From the NCBI GenBank assembly GCA_959347315.1, contig OY365809.1, positions 8,805,588-8,869,587 of the forward strand: a stretch of DNA of 64,000 nucleotides, written 5' to 3'. A model generated the notes under the pieces. The model worked only from the letters and a program-made list of their open reading frames with translations, did no database searches and was not told where the DNA came from. Position numbers and translations under genes: made by a program. The stretch's first letter is position 1, and each line of letters opens with the position of its first letter. This DNA comes from Bimastos eiseni (lineage: Eukaryota; Annelida; Clitellata; Crassiclitellata; Lumbricidae). Shown here piece by piece: positions 12,885 through 24,439 of the stretch.

Positions 12885-13345
12885 AAGCGGAGAGGAGCAG
12901 AGTGGAGAGAAGTGGAGTGGAAAGGAGCGAAGTGTAGTGGAGTGGAGCAGAGTGGAGAGGAGCAGAGTGGAGAGTAGCAGAGTGATGGAGAGGAGCAGAT
13001 TGGAGAGGAGCAGAGAGGAGAGGAGCAGGGTGGAGAGGAACAGCTTGGAGAGGAGCAGAGTGGAGAGTAGCAGAGTGATGGAGAGGAGCAGATTGGAGAG
13101 GAGCAGAGAGGAGAGGAGCAGGGTGGAGAGGAACAGCTTGGAGAGGAGCAGAGTGGAGAGTAGCAGAGTGATGGAGAGGAGCAGATTGGAGAGGAGCAGA
13201 GAGGAGAGGAGCAGGGTGGAGAGGAGCAGATTGGAGAGGAGCAGAGAGGAGAGGAGCAGGGTGGAGAGGAGCAGAGAGGAGAGGAGCAGGGTGGAGAGGA
13301 GCAGAGAGGAGAGGAGCAGAGTGAAGAGGAGCGGATTGTAGAGGA
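12885..13345. repeat. 15-bp purine minisatellite with 93-bp higher-order period
   Basis: Units like GGAGAGGAGCAGAGT on the + strand. The variant AGAGTAGCAGAGTGATGG recurs at 12971, 13064 and 13157, a 93-bp higher-order period. Long frames on both strands (SRVERSREE; CSSPLCSSP) are repeat translations. Confidence 0.95.
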
Positions 13346-13800
13346 GACGAACAAGGCATACTGTGAATCCTGGTGTATTATCGACCTATTTATTTCTATG
13401 CGACAATCAACTTCGATAACAGCTCTTGATTCGATCAGTTGACAATGCCATCGCTCCAGTCTCTCCAACTGCTTCCCTAGCCTCCTCTTCCATCTTCTTC
13501 GTCTTATATCCACTCCTCCTCTCCCTCTCCTACTCCTCCTCTTCCTCCTTCTCCTCTATGACCGCAGCCTCCGTCCTCTACACCTACAGGACGCTTTCCA
13601 CCATCTCCCCTCGCACACTGGTCCTCTGTCTGTTGCTGCAACGGCGTCATAGACTGGTTCCCCGCCATCTAATAACTGAATTGGTCTCCATCGAGCGCAT
13701 CAGAGACCAGACCAGCAGCGCAGCCAGATTTCCCGCCTCCCTCTCCCCTTCCTTCCTACCTCGCTCCCTTCCTCCCATTTCTCCCTTTCCGTTCCTTCAG

Positions 13801-13881
13801 AGCCGACCTAAATCGCCTGGCGGGAAGAGGAGTGAAGGACGAGGAAAGAAGGGAGGAAGGACGAAGGGAAGGAGGGAAGGA
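13801..13881 (+). CDS. Candidate basic exon with strong splice sites (uncertain)
   Basis: An 81-nt segment, phase 0/0, preceded by a long pyrimidine tract ending CCGTTCCTTCAG and followed by a GTAAGC donor. It would encode 27 residues, SRPKSPGGKRSEGRGKKGGR and on: very basic, like the N-terminal region of AUTS2-family proteins, and in the right orientation and position. But purine- and pyrimidine-rich simple sequence makes strong-looking splice sites by chance, and the peptide is low complexity. Treat as a hypothesis. Confidence 0.22.
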
Positions 13882-13922
13882 GTAAGCGAGGAAGAAGGCG
13901 TTTGCCCCTTAGACGAAGGACA

Positions 13923-13932
13923 GCGCATGCGC
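13923..13932. promoter_or_regulatory. NRF1-like palindrome in GC-rich patch
   Basis: GCGCATGCGC, the NRF1 consensus, inside a CpG-rich stretch (about 13.9-14.35 kb) that also contains GGCGGCGGCGCC and CGACGGCGGCGACGG. This could be an internal promoter or CpG island; no transcription evidence. Confidence 0.3.
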
Positions 13933-14339
13933 CGAGCACGACGGGGAATAAATCAGCGCTGTGGTAGATATTGGGAAAGAGACGACCGCACGGCGTAGGG
14001 TACGGACAACCGGTGACCACGTCCGTGTCCAGACTTAATGCAGGGGTAGGAGGATTAGTTTTAGGCTACGGTCAGTGTTTCGAGTGCCTTGTGTTGTCCT
14101 ACCCGATGCACTATACTCGATCGGTGGATTTTGGCGGCGGCGCCCTGTAATAATGGCGCATGAGTAGTCGACTGTGGCGACGGCGGCGACGGCGACGTTA
14201 GATGGACGGCGCAGGGCTCTAGTCGGATGGTCAATAATAGTCGCAAGGACTTAATCAGTAAACGGCTTTTAGCATTGCTAATTAAGTAGCGCCGTCGGCT
14301 CGTCTGTTCGGCAGAGGGACGCACCCGGCTGTCCGTCCG

Positions 14340-15225
14340 TCTGCATCTGTGTCTCTCTGTGTCGTTCTCTCTGTGTGTGTCTCTCTCTGTCTGTCTCTGT
14401 CTGTCTATGTCTTTCGGCGTGTGTAGGGTGTCGTTGCCTTTGGCTCCGCTGTCGTCTTTTAATCTTCCTCCGATTTTCTTTCTGATCCTCTGTCGTCTCC
14501 CAATGTATGCTGGAGTATCATTCCCCGTCTCTGTCTATGTCTCTGTATGCACCGTTGAATCGCTGTCTGTCAATTGCGTCTGTGGTAAACGTATGATCTC
14601 TTTCTGTCTATTTGTATGCCTGTCTGTATGTCTGTATGTCTGTCTGTCTGTCTGTCTCTGTCTCTGTCTATGTTTTATATGCCAAATATATCGTCTAATT
14701 GATTGCATGTCTCTGTCTGCCTCTGTCTGTGTCTGTCAGTCCCTGTCTGTCTCTGTCTGCCTCTGTCTGTCTCTGTCTGTCTTTCTCTGTCTTTCTCTGT
14801 CTCTGTCTGTCTCTGTCTGTCTTTCTCTGTCTCTGTCTGTCTCTGTCTGTCTTTCTCTGTCTCTGTCTGTCTCTGTCTTTCTTTCTCTGTCTCTGTCTGT
14901 CTTTCTCTGTCTCTGTCTGTCTCTGTCTGTCTTTCTCTGTCTCTGTCTGTCTCTGTCTGTCTTTCTCTGTCTCTGTCTGTCTCTGTCTGTCTTTCTCTGT
15001 CTCTGTCTGTCTCTGTCTTTCTTTCTCTGTCTCTGTCTGTCTTTCTCTGTCTCTGTCTGTCTCTGTCTGTCTTTCTCTGTCTCTGTCTGTCTCTGTCTGT
15101 CTTTCTCTGTCTCTGTCTGTCTCTGTCTGTCTTTCTCTGTCTCTGTCTGTCTCTGTTTGTCTTTCTCTGTCTCTATGTCTCTGTCTGTCTGTCTGTCTCT
15201 CCCTCTCTCTCTCTTTCTTTCCCTT
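14340..15225. repeat. TCTG/TCTC pyrimidine array
   Basis: TCTGTCTCTGTCTGTCTTTC-type units of 24-28 bp tiled for about 0.5 kb (14700-15215) after less regular sequence. Three + frames stay open only because the repeat contains no stop. Confidence 0.95.
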
Positions 15226-15668
15226 TCTACTTTGTCTCCCTCTTTCTCCAATCCTTTTTAATTCATTTCTCCATTGGTTCTTTACTACTCAGTTTTCTCT
15301 GTCGATCTCTTGTCCTTCTTCTTGTGATTCTTCTTGTCAGTGTCTTTGTATGTCTTCAGTTCCTTATCATCTGCTCTTCGACCATTTCTCTTTGTCTCGT
15401 TGCCAGTGTCTGTATGCTCTCTTCTGCTCTTCATCATCCTACTACCTCTGCCTCTGTCGATCTGTCTGTCTCTTTTTGATGTCTTCTTCCTGACCTTTCC
15501 CTGCCTTATCCCGTGTCTTTCTGTCGATTCCTTTGTCTCCGTGTCTCATTGCCTGCCAGGTCTCGTATACACAGGAATGCTGCCGTCACTGTCTTCAACT
15601 GCAGCAGCCATACAATTTCCGGTTTCTGGCTGGCCCCTTCTCTGTGCATAACTACTTCCGGTCGGCAG

Positions 15669-15678
15669 GCGCATGCGC
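15669..15678. promoter_or_regulatory. NRF1-like palindrome
   Basis: GCGCATGCGC in a short GC-rich segment (15.65-15.72 kb). A third copy stands at 9494-9503. Motif match only. Confidence 0.22.
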
Positions 15679-16388
15679 CTCGTGCGCCGCCGACTGCTTC
15701 CGGTTGGCTGGCGGCATTTAGTGCAGCACGAGTCGACGAAGGAAGATGAATCGACTGAGTCGATGAAGGAGGTGGAGGAGGGAGATTGGGAAGAGGAGAG
15801 AGACAGAGAGGTAGGGACACTTATAGGCAGGCATACAGACCTAGAGACAGGCATACTGATAGACAGGCAATGGAAATGGAGAGGAGAGAAGAGGACAGGA
15901 GATGAAGGAGAGGGACACGAGTGGAGTGGAGAGGGAAGGAGAGGGGTTATATAGACAGACATCGATAGCACATAATGCACTGCTAGTAGGTCTTCACAAA
16001 CAAATGCCAGTCGATAAAACCGAAGAACACAAGGCGTCGTCTTCCGATCAGGAATCGGGATCTGTATTTCCATGATAACAAATGACAGACAGACGGACAG
16101 ACGGACACACATACATATTATACAAAATACAGATAGTGGCAGAAAGAATGATACGGAGACAATGTTGTAAATTGCCTATATAGAATTGATATATATGCGA
16201 TACATAAATTAACGTTTGCGATGCATATTATTATAACGGAATATTTTTTACGCAGCGCAGACGAACGAAATACTAAGCGATGACGGACGACGTTTGTCAA
16301 CATTCGCTTCGATAATCAAATCTTCTGCTTTCCCAAACGTCCGCCTATACTCGATCCATAAAGAAATAACGAGGGTTTATGGGATTAT

Positions 16389-16495
16389 GCAGACGCACAC
16401 ACCCGTACAAACACACATACGTAAGCACCCTAACACACATACACACACCCTCTCTCACAAGCGCACACACACATACACAATACACACACGCACAT
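16389..16495. repeat. (CA)n-rich simple repeat
   Basis: Imperfect ACACACACCC / ACACACATAC sequence. Confidence 0.85.
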
Positions 16496-16993
16496 CCTAT
16501 TAGCGCGTATAATAGGCCTATATACCGCATTCACATGCTGTAACATAATGAGACCTATGAAAAATGTGTGTACCTAGTCATAGGTTTTAATTCATGTGGA
16601 ATAAAGGGAATAATTTTGCCTCCAAACATTTCTATAGGATGGGATAGACACCCAAACATTTCTAGGATTCTAGGATGGTACATACACCCAAAAACTTTAC
16701 AGGATGGGATAAACACCAATGCGTGGAATGTCCCACGCTAATTGGAAACGTCGTCAGTAATTTACTGTAGAAATAGTTATTCAACTCAGTGAACTCGCGG
16801 AATTAATATTAGCAGGCTTGGATTGTTTCTTATGCATAGAATTAAGAAACTGACGGAACAGATCGTCAACATTGAGAATATTTGAAAAAATGTAATGACA
16901 CAGATAACTCACACTTGTCATCGAATTGCGTTTCAAAGTCGTCATTGAAAATCTTGTCGTAAAATTAGTTTTACTTGAGATGTGTCCTCTATT

Positions 16994-17690
16994 ATAGATT
17001 TCAAAAAAGTATTTGATAGAGTTGACTGGAGAAGGATATTACATGCCAGAGACGGCTTGAAGTAGATTGGAGAGACAAAAGGTCAGAAATTTTGAAAAAG
17101 CAATGATGTAGAGTTTTCAGAACCAGGAAAGGTTGGCAGAGATGTGAGATAAGAATGTCCGCTATTACCACTGGAGTTTAGTATCTACATAGAAGAGCTT
17201 GTCAGATAAACATCAGATGATCTTTAGGCGAGGATAAAGGCCGGAGGAAGATGGATTAAGGTATTGGCTTTGCCGATGACTAGGCAGTGATGACGAGAAG
17301 TCGGAAAGGTTTACAAGCTGAATGCGAAATAAGCGTCAATAGGAAAAAGGTACTTAAAAAAGGAACGAAAACTGTGATCAGAGTTTACATTGAAGGGAAA
17401 ATGGAGCAGGTGAAAGAACTCTGATATACCTAGGAAAATAGTATAATAGAATGATTGCAGTAAGAATAGAGGCGTTCTCAAAAAGGAGAGAACCACTTTG
17501 ATGAAAACTAATCAGGATTCTGAAGAATGATAACGTCTAATGACGCTGACATGAAGTGTGGTGCTATAGGGAGCAGAGAATTTTCAATGCGACTAAGATA
17601 ATTGCGGACATAATACATGTAAGACTGGGTTTCGAAATGTGGACATGGAGTAGATTAGAAAAAAATCACTGAACGTGATATTATTTTGTT
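16994..17690 (+). mobile_element. LINE reverse-transcriptase fragment (decayed)
   Basis: Conceptual translation over shifting frames gives standard non-LTR retrotransposon RT landmarks in order: IDFKKVFDRVDWRRILHARD, then CPLLPLEFSIYIEELVR, ARIKAGGRWIKVL, FADD followed by an in-frame TAG and AVMTRSRKGLQ, then a YLG-like strand motif and GFEMWTWSRLEKN near the end. The catalytic FADD aspartates remain but several stops and frameshifts make it inactive. Sense orientation relative to the AUTS2-like gene, so probably intronic. Clade not assignable by eye. Confidence 0.85.
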
Positions 17691-18180
17691 TACTTTTATT
17701 TCTGTCTTATGTCCAATAATGTTGTCTCCACCGTATTTTCAAGGATTCAGCTAATTTACGTCACTGTTCAATTCACGTCGCTATTCAATGTAATCATTTT
17801 ATAAACAAACAACACATTAAAAGAAACTATATTTATGAAAGTGATTTTTATTTCTATTAACCGATGTGCTACGTGAGATGATTCCAAGTATTTCTATAAG
17901 TATAAATTTAATTGAGTTGTGCGGATTTATGTTTACAATAAAAATTTGAATGGATTTCACATTTTGCTATTTTTTTTATTGATTTCTCAATTTCTCATTA
18001 AATTAAACTTAACAAATAAAATTATTGCTGTATATTGATGTGACTTTGCCTTCATTAATAAAGCTGTGTATAGTGCTTATCCAAGATGCAACAACGCCAA
18101 ATTATTTTCTTTACCCGTTTTATCCTATTTTAATTAATGATGTTTTTATTCCGTTGTTTACGTTTGTACAACTATGCACA

Positions 18181-18430
18181 GCATAAAAAGCGACAATAAT
18201 GGACTGAGCAAATGCTGAGAGGAGGCTCACTACAGACGACGCAGACCGGAAATGGATGGGTGTCGGACAAGAGGAATACCAAGACAGATGCTACTGTAGT
18301 GGATGATGACAGGTGGATATGGAAAGCTTAAAGAAGAGGCCCGACAAGCGAGAGCAATGAGCCTGCCTGGGAGACAGAGAACCAGAAGGGGATGATGTTC
18401 ACAATCTATCCTCGCCACTGTACACACTTA
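18181..18430 (+). mobile_element. C-terminal piece of the same LINE type (decayed)
   Basis: Reads, in broken frame, as the LINE ORF C-terminus: VSDKRNTKTDATVVDDDRW (cf. GxGRPRTMLLDWMM...), GYGKLKEEARQARAM-like and ...PAWETENQKG (cf. ..PAGRQRT). The 490 bp between this and the RT piece is AT-rich and unlike it, suggesting one element split by insertion or decay. Confidence 0.6.
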
Positions 18431-19094
18431 ATGAACATAAATGAAGACTCGACGTAGAATAAGAACATTTACATGTAAGGCCTAGTACTTGTGTATTCAC
18501 ATATGCACGAATGTATGCAATAGTCCCTGATGGTGTGCTAAGTTGTCTGGAAGATCAGCCGATGAGGAGGAGGCCAAGGCCATGGAAAATTGACGTCACT
18601 ATAACATTATAGTTTACACACATGACTATTTCTGAGGGTTAAAGTTTGCGAAGCTTCCCAGGTTATAAGATGTTGAATCACATGCGCTGTCTTGGTACGG
18701 CGTGGGTTACGTCACTATGTGTGTGTTAATGGGTTCAGTATTCTGTTCATGATTTCATGGGTTTTGACCTGGTTATGGCTTGTGATTAGTGCGTCACAGT
18801 TTAATATAATACGCTAATTGGATTGATTATGTCACTGGGAATTGTATCAGATGTGAAAGTTGAAAACGTCATAATTGAAATTATTAGAACTCGTTGGAAC
18901 TACAAAATTGATCAACTTAACATAAGTTGATGACGTCACAATTAATCATATAAAATTTAGATGTAAAACGTCATAATAACTAAATATGACAAATTTCTAG
19001 ATTGAACATGATTGTCAAAAAGAACATTGTTAGACTCTACATGCTAATCGAATACGTCACACTGAACTAGACGTGTGTACTGTGTAAAACAGAA

Positions 19095-19097
<3 letters not shown>

Positions 19098-19132
<35 letters not shown>
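19098..19132. repeat. (TA)n microsatellite
   Basis: About 17 TA units, followed by more degenerate TATA sequence to about 19180. Confidence 0.95.
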
Positions 19133-19135
<3 letters not shown>

Positions 19136-20132
19136 GTATACTGTAGAGATATAGATATATATTGTATTTATATATAGGTTGTTACATGGCAATAAGTATG
19201 CGACTTAAGTTGTATATTTCTTCAGTTTGTTTCAGTAGTGCCGAATAATTTCGAAATATTAGTTCTCAAGAGCGTTTTTAGTGCGTCTGTGCTGTTCTGT
19301 TAACGTTGCATCTATTGCACATCACACGAAGAATAGCCGAAATGATCTGTTACAGAACGTGATTGATGCCTTGTGCAGCAGTTCATTGAATGGTGATTGC
19401 ATTAGTTTGATTGCTTCTTTATTCTGCCGTTGAAGTTACTCGGACACGGTTTGTCTTGACAAGGATGATTGAATCTCCTCCTCCTCATCATCATCATCCT
19501 CATCACCGGGCTTCTTCCCCGTCTACATATCCTGCACGCATCCGAACATAAACCTCTCCCCACCCGTTGGATTATGCATCGAAACGGAGGTATCATGAAT
19601 TGCGTCATGCATGCTTAAACAGAAGGACAATAACACAGAGGAAGCCATACTTGTGTCCGTGGAGAGGGCGCATTTGAAAGGAAGATCATGACGTTCAAGG
19701 CGCATGCGTGGATAGGCCTATCTCGTCGATCCAACAGACATGCGCCTGCATGCATGTCGTCACCTCTGTATTCCAAGCGGCTGTAGAAAAATCGTTAAGT
19801 GAATGGCACATTCCTCGATCGTAAACTGCTCTTCGCGCGCCGTGTATACGCAGGCGACCTGTAATTATATTAATCCATAATACTATTGACGGAAAGAGGC
19901 CAATGTGTTGTATATTACACGTATTGATGTACGGGTCTTAAAAACAGACTCTGCCGCCACTGCCGCTACTGCTGTACTCTCTAGACCCCGCTGCGTTTGC
20001 GTCCCTACGAACCGGTAATCAATACGTTGACGCTATATAATTTGCTTTACGCGTCTTCTGCTGCGCGGCAGGGAACCAGCGCGAGTGACGTGCGCAACGG
20101 CGGCCTTCAACCAACGGACGGACGGACGAAAG

Positions 20133-20388
20133 CAAGATGGCGGCGCTGGTGGCGTCGGCGTCGTAATGGACTGCGGTCGCCCGGACAGACGACCAGAGCA
20201 CCAAATATTTCCTAGTTAGTTCTAAATCAACGGCATTTACGGCCGATACACGGCCGCTCAGCGCCGATAAACACAGCGCCCAGCGGATATTGCCGTCTGC
20301 GTACGATTTACATCCTAATCGCCTCCGAGTAATTAGCCTGTCATGGCTGTCCCAATGTAATCGAATATCCCGCAGTCAAGATGGCGGT
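20133..20388 (+). promoter_or_regulatory. Two YY1-like sites in a CpG-rich patch
   Basis: CAAGATGGCGGC at 20133-20144 and CAAGATGGCGGT at 20377-20388 match the YY1 consensus (AAGATGGCGGC), same orientation. The region (19.95-20.4 kb) is GC- and CpG-rich compared with its AT-rich surroundings. Promoter-proximal YY1 sites of this form often sit at transcription starts, so an alternative start of the AUTS2-like gene is possible. Confidence 0.32.
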
Positions 20389-20400
20389 CACCCCTACGTG

Positions 20401-20402
<2 letters not shown>

Positions 20403-20440
<38 letters not shown>
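20403..20440. repeat. (TA)n microsatellite
   Basis: About 18 perfect TA units, 15 bp after a CAAGATGGCGGT motif. Confidence 0.95.
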
Positions 20441-20442
<2 letters not shown>

Positions 20443-21684
20443 TACACGTACTTCATATAAAAGCATGTATATACATATGAGTAATATGTATATTATATAC
20501 GGATTGGTTTTTTGTGGTTGGTGGCGGTGGGTCGGTCGGCTGGTGTGTGTGTGTGTGGTGCGTTTCAGTTAATATGGTTATCTTCGATGACCGATCGGTC
20601 CATTAGGCGGCGCCACCATCGCATCATTTGCTGCTTTACGCCTTTTTATCGCTCCTTATTTGTTAAGCTTTCGTCGTTTATTGCGTATCAGTGCGACGAT
20701 GCTGCCTCTGGCGACGACGTCGACTACGACTGCGATGATGACGCTGGCGTCAAAATAATAAGGATGATAGTGACATTATATCAATCGAAATTCACCGATT
20801 TTTAAACATATTTGGGGCTTTTCAACCGATATTCACAACTAATTTATTTCGTTACTTACATTACAAAATAACAAGAAATAACAGACGAGCGAATGCAAAA
20901 CTCATTCCATTACACAGCATCAAAATATCTGCAGTCATTTATATAGTTTTGTATTACTTGATATCTGTTTGAGTCGTCAACTGTTAAAGCATTGTTCATG
21001 CGCTTCATAATGCACTCTCTCCAATCCTTTTGCCAAAAGCTATAGACCTACATATGAAACCGTGTGCTTAACCACAGTAATTTTTTATTAATAAAAAACT
21101 CTCCATTGTATGAACAAATTTCTTTCGATCTAATCTGGGACTATTAGTCCCAGATCTAATCGTACTTAAATACAAAGGAACGCACATTTGACTTCGCAAA
21201 ATAGTCAGAGCGTTCCCTGGTCTTCAGTGGTCTTTTCAATTGTTATAGATTATTCATTACAACTTAAATCTATACCTTTAATATAATTCATTGTGACGTT
21301 TTTTTTAACTCTACGCTTAGTATTATTCATTGTGACGTCTTTAATCTAAGTTTAATATTATTCACTGTGACGTTTTAAATCAAAATGTAGGCCTAACTAT
21401 TGTTCATTGTGACGATGTTAACCTATATTATTATTATATTCCTCGTGACGTATCAATATCATTTAACATTGTACATCATGCCGTTTCAATCTAACTTTAA
21501 AATTATTAAAAACCCATCTTTAGGCGCCTTCCTGTTCGCACACAGCGCAAAAATGCCTTTCCTTCAAGGCACTTTGTGTACCTCAATAGGGACGAGAGTC
21601 GTTAGTTCCAGAACCTTCCCTACTCCCTGGGGAATCTCTAAAGACTTTAGAAATTATTTATACCTCTGAGGAGAAATGTAATGA

Positions 21685-21990
21685 GACGATTTGTATAGCG
21701 CTGTAGCATAGTCGAAGGAAATGACTCTGTAGGCCTACAGAAGTTGAAAAAAATCCATGACAGTCATAATTATTATAAAAGGATAGATCTCGAACTGTGA
21801 TTGGAATGTCTCCCGAGATGGTGCGTTCTTCACATAGACGGGAAGACTGTTCCATGCACTGGTTCCAGTGACAAAGTAAGGAACAATAGACAGGGCTGGA
21901 TGTTAATATCAAGATCAAGATCGGAACAAAATCTACTCCAGTTTTATGCTAATTCTGCACTGTTGATGCCTGCTGTATTATGACATCCGT
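21685..21990 (-). repeat. Likely LINE 3'-UTR-like dispersed repeat
   Basis: Starts TTGTATAGCGCTGTAGC and contains GGGAAGACTGTTCCATGCAC followed by TGGTTCCAG, the layout of reversed LINE 3' ends seen elsewhere in the window. No coding potential on either strand beyond short frames. Confidence 0.4.
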
Positions 21991-22182
21991 TGTGATGTAT
22001 TCGACCTATATGTTATGACTTCTTCAGCCTAATAAAAAAAACTATATTCTTTTTTAAACTTCTGTGACCTCGATTTCATACTAAGCTACATGTAAGTGTA
22101 TTTGCTGAGTCGTGCTCCATGTACATAAAATTATATCGTTTCTACCCTTTACGGATTCGACCTATTTTTAATACCATTCGCT

Positions 22183-22330
22183 GTGACGTATTCAAACTGC
22201 ATTATCAATTGTGACGTAATCAAACTGCATTAAGCATTATCAATTGTGACGTATTCAAACTGCATTAAGCATTATCAATTGTGACGTATTCAAACTGCAT
22301 TAAGCATTATCAATTGTGACGTTTTCAACC
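22183..22330. repeat. 35-bp tandem repeat carrying TTGTGACGTA
   Basis: Four units of CAATTGTGACGTATTCAAAC plus TGCATTAAGCATTAT at an exact 35-bp period (TGTGACGT at 22210, 22245, 22280, 22315), with a partial copy before. Confidence 0.92.
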
Positions 22331-23000
22331 AGAGTGATATTTATTGTGAGTTTTCATCGATATTTGATGCTATTCATTCTAACATGTTTAACTTAACTCT
22401 AACATGATCTATTGAGTCATTCAACCAAGAAGCCAATTCTCTGTATTTCTCATTGCAACGTATTCAACCTACATGTATTTAACATTATTCACATATTTGA
22501 CCTGTTTTTAGTATTAATCATTGAGACAATTATTTATTATTACCGGTTACGATCAACCTAGAATATTTGTGATTATTATTTATTATGACGCAAACATTAA
22601 AACAATTTATGAAACATTTTTCATTGTGACGTAGGCTATTAACATAACTTATGAAACATTTTTCATTGTGACGTATTCAAACAATTTATGAAACATTTAA
22701 TGGTGTTCACTGTGACGTAGTTAAGCTACAATGTAGACCTGTAATTAACAATATTCGTTGTTATACTTATCTGTGTCCTAGCCTAATGCATAATGTTTAT
22801 TGTGACAGCTGGATGTTTGATTAAATTCAAGTGATTCATGCAATCTCACTAACAACGATTTTGGCAATATTTTAATTCACAATGACGTGACTAAAATCCC
22901 TTGGCACTTGGTTCTACTGCGTAGCTGCCTAAATTAAACATAGTAAAATTACTGCCTTATATATCAAGTCGAGTTCAGCACAATGGTAGATCAGCAGAAC

Positions 23001-23280
23001 CAGTGCTTTTTTCTGCACCTTTTTCCAATTAATAAATAATAAAAACGGTAATTGTGCAAAACTCTAGAATTTAAAATTTGTAAAATAAAACTTTACAATT
23101 TCAATTGTTTACATTCTAAAATGAATAAGCAAGATTGTGATCATTGTATCCGATCAAACTAATTTTATTTGGCAGTTAATTTTAGCGTCAATTCTTTCGA
23201 CAATATATATGGCCTACGGATGCGTTCCGGCACCTTTTTCCTTGCGTTCCGGCACCTATTTCTCTAGAAAAAAAGCACCG
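23001..23280. mobile_element. Non-autonomous hAT-type element with 8-bp target-site duplication
   Basis: 280 bp. Left end CAGTGCTTTTTTCTG; right end, read on the other strand, CGGTGCTTTTTTTCTAG. Directly flanked on both sides by AGCAGAAC (22993-23000 and 23281-23288), a perfect 8-bp duplication as hAT transposases make. CAGTG-type termini are also hAT-like. Interior AT-rich, no ORF. Internally the phrase TGCGTTCCGGCACCT is repeated near the right end. Confidence 0.82.
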
Positions 23281-24148
23281 AGCAGAACAATCTAACTGCA
23301 AATCAGCAGGGTATATGAGGTACATAAAGGCGCTATGTTAAGTGCCTTGCTACACACATGCGCATATATATATATATGGTAAATACATACAGGCGTACAT
23401 TATAAGTACTGTGTCATAGGAACCTAGCATTTTGGATTTTAATGTGGTTTGCTAATACAAATGTTTCAAGCTGAAGTGCATAAATTAAAAATACACATGT
23501 CTTAGCGATAGCTGAGCAATTTTTAGTCATTAATATAAAACAATTACAAATGTTCGTACACCTTATACGTTGCCTTCGCCCCCAGCTAATTACAGATCGT
23601 CTTATTATTACTCTAATTACCTCATCAGCCCTTATATCGGGCATCTAAATTCATGTAATTAGGCCTACAGACGTGCAGCGAGAATTACAACTAGCTAATT
23701 GAAAACTCTGTCGGCCTTTTGACGTCAAATTCTGTGTAATTTATCGTAAAGTTGCAATTGTACTAAATTTTTAAGCGCCTTCACAAAAAATGGCTGATTT
23801 TGTTCTCATCCAATCGAACGCAGTAGCGAATTACTGCCACTATTATTACCATCAGCATTTGCCACTATATCAGTTCTACTGCTATTAAGGATGGTGTTGG
23901 TGGTGAAAAGTGATGATGAGACTATTCTACCAATGTACCAAAATCTAAGTTATTAATAATGCTTGCGACAATGATGATGACGACTTCGATAATGACGATG
24001 ATTACGAACGATGATGACGATGATAACGATTATGGTGGTGATGACGATGGATGAAGGTGATGATGATGGTGATGACGATGATCATGACGATTATGATGAC
24101 GATGATTATGACGAAGTGTTGGTTTAATGATCTGTTGCTTGGATCCAG

Positions 24149-24295
24149 GGTCCTCCTCCTCCTCCTCCTTCGCGTCTGTCCTCCTACCCGTCGTCACTCG
24201 GTCTCTTTCCGCTTCTCCAGTTGCCTCCTCCGTCGTCAGGTATCGCTAATCCATCGATCGATGGATCGGGCATTAGCGGTGCCTTTCACCCGAAA
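24149..24295 (+). CDS. AUTS2: AUTS2-like gene, likely exon (Pro-rich, ends GAFHPK)
   Basis: A 147-nt, phase 0/0 open segment between an acceptor (GGATCCAG) and a strong donor (AAA|GTAAGT). It encodes 49 residues: a PPPPPP start, then [16 protein letters not shown] and [25 protein letters not shown] sequence. Vertebrate AUTS2 has a similar Pro/Gly stretch ending GAFQPK upstream of the KPGKWC block, at a phase-0 boundary as I recall it, so position, phase and ending all agree. The next in-phase candidate exon is 1.1 kb downstream. The region just 3' turns into (CT)n microsatellite, consistent with intron. Family assignment of this exon is by short motif only. Confidence 0.6.
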
Positions 24296-24389
24296 GTAAG
24301 TCAACCCTCCTCCCTCCTTCCCTCCATCTCACTTCCTCCCTCACTTCGTCCGTTCTGCCTGCCTGCCTGCCTGCCTGCCTCCTTTCCTC

Positions 24390-24439
<50 letters not shown>

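Larger units (their letters stand above)
15226..16993. other. No supported gene
   Basis: Pyrimidine-rich until about 15.5 kb, GC-rich at 15.65-15.72 kb, purine-rich to 15.95 kb, then AT-rich. A short phrase (CCAAACATTTCTAGGATGG type) is repeated at 16625-16710. Confidence 0.55.

Noticed and set aside
12725..13513. 262-codon minus frame with CSSPLCSSP repeats and a + frame with RVERSREE repeats
   Set aside because: Minisatellite translation; parallel frames open on both strands.
13426..13998. 190-codon + frame as a single gene
   Set aside because: Composed of pyrimidine-rich then purine-rich simple sequence; only the inner 81-nt segment has splice-site support, and that is kept as a weak candidate.
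14359..15493. Three overlapping 250-300 codon + frames rich in Ser/Leu/Cys/Val and a minus frame rich in Arg/Asp/Glu/Thr
   Set aside because: Open in several frames only because TCTG/TCTC repeats contain no stop codon; no domain or signal.
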